In this document: positions 63,943-64,000 of the stretch, piece after piece
Numbering within the stretch: position 1 is the stretch's first letter
Layout of the letters: every line of letters starts with the position of its first letter
Assembly: GCF_947072515.1 (NCBI RefSeq)
Contig: NZ_CAMTIG010000011.1
Span: 18,821-82,820 of the forward strand
Source of the DNA: an uncultured Clostridium sp.
GTDB taxonomy: Bacteria; Bacillota; Clostridia; Clostridiales; Clostridiaceae
DNA length: 64,000 nt
Direction: 5' to 3'
Notes under the pieces: model-generated
Databases searched by the model: none
Told to the model about the DNA's origin: nothing
The model's input: the letters and a program-made list of their open reading frames with translations, nothing else
Translations under genes and position numbers: made by a program

Positions 63943-64000
63943 AGTGGAAAGACTATGGTTTTATCAGAAAGAATAAATAATATTTTAAACAGTGGGATAA
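63943..64000 (+). pseudogene. UvrD-family helicase gene, right fragment (continues past window)
   Basis: In the frame S-GKT-MVLSERINNILNSGI it supplies the second half of Walker A and the helix after it, matching the fragment at 35939. It is open to the window end. An ATG at 63955 has GGAAAG four bases upstream, so a product lacking the Walker A lysine could be made by re-initiation, though the short spacing makes this weak. Confidence 0.8.

Larger units (their letters stand above)
36018..63946 (+). mobile_element. 27.9-kb Tn554-like element carrying a type I BREX defence island
   Basis: The simplest reconstruction joins GCTGGAACAG (ending 36017) to GAAAGACT (from 63947), giving an unbroken AGTGKT. 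That sets the element at about 36018-63946, exact to within a few bases because the crossover core is unknown. No inverted terminal repeats or clear target duplication are visible, as in Tn554. It encodes three tyrosine recombinases and a TnpC-like protein at the left end, an XRE/GHKL pair, six core BREX genes with two extra genes, and a helicase-nuclease at the right end. Related sequence blocks lie near both ends. Confidence 0.87.

Noticed and set aside
36018-63946. Integrative conjugative element or prophage
   Set aside because: No relaxase, type IV secretion, capsid, tail or lysis genes were seen. The recombinase set plus TnpC points to a Tn554-like unit.
36018-63946. tRNA gene as the integration target
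   Set aside because: No tRNA-like sequence is present at either junction. The two flanks join into a helicase reading frame instead.

Overview
The window is AT-rich, gene-dense DNA from a low-GC Firmicute, most likely a Clostridium sensu stricto species. The grounds are strong AGGAGG-type ribosome binding sites, occasional TTG and GTG starts, a clostridial type IV pilus operon, lysine and preQ1 riboswitches, a QueL/QueT queuine-salvage pair and a 2-hydroxyacyl-CoA dehydratase/activase pair. No rRNA, tRNA or CRISPR array was seen.

Region 1 (1-8992) is most of a type IV pilus operon: assembly ATPase (cut by the window edge), PilC, two prepilins, prepilin peptidase, PilM/N/O-like proteins and three minor-pilin-like proteins, one with a tryptophan-rich tail. 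A perfect terminator ends it.

Region 2 (about 9100-35815) is ordinary chromosome: DegV, a CmpB-like membrane protein, TrmB, a lysine riboswitch with LysP, DeoD, a YjeM-like permease, a propeller sensor kinase, thiol peroxidase, an Asn/Met-rich protein, a TPR protein, a FUSC protein, two PnuC paralogues, a preQ1-I riboswitch with QueL and QueT, an OPT transporter with a PqqD-like partner, an MscS channel and a dehydratase with a fused activase. Single genes are mostly separated by clear intrinsic terminators.

Region 3 (about 36018-63946) is a 27.9-kb integrated element. It sits inside the Walker A codons of a UvrD-type helicase gene: 35939 onward encodes the start up to APAGT, and the same frame resumes at the right edge with GKT. 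The left end carries a Tn554-like module of three tyrosine recombinases (one of 1210 residues with a repeated N-terminal half) and a TnpC-like protein. The cargo is an XRE regulator divergent from a GHKL ATPase, then a complete type I BREX phage-defence system (brxA, brxB, brxC, pglX, pglZ, brxL). The BREX locus has two extra genes, a membrane-anchored coiled-coil protein between pglX and pglZ and an antisense CoiA-like zinc-finger protein between pglZ and brxL. A UvrD helicase with an inserted DnaQ-type exonuclease lies at the right end. Short direct repeats lie near both ends. I read the whole as a mobile anti-phage island that disrupted a host helicase gene. The least described parts are the giant recombinase, the two extra BREX genes and the GHKL module.
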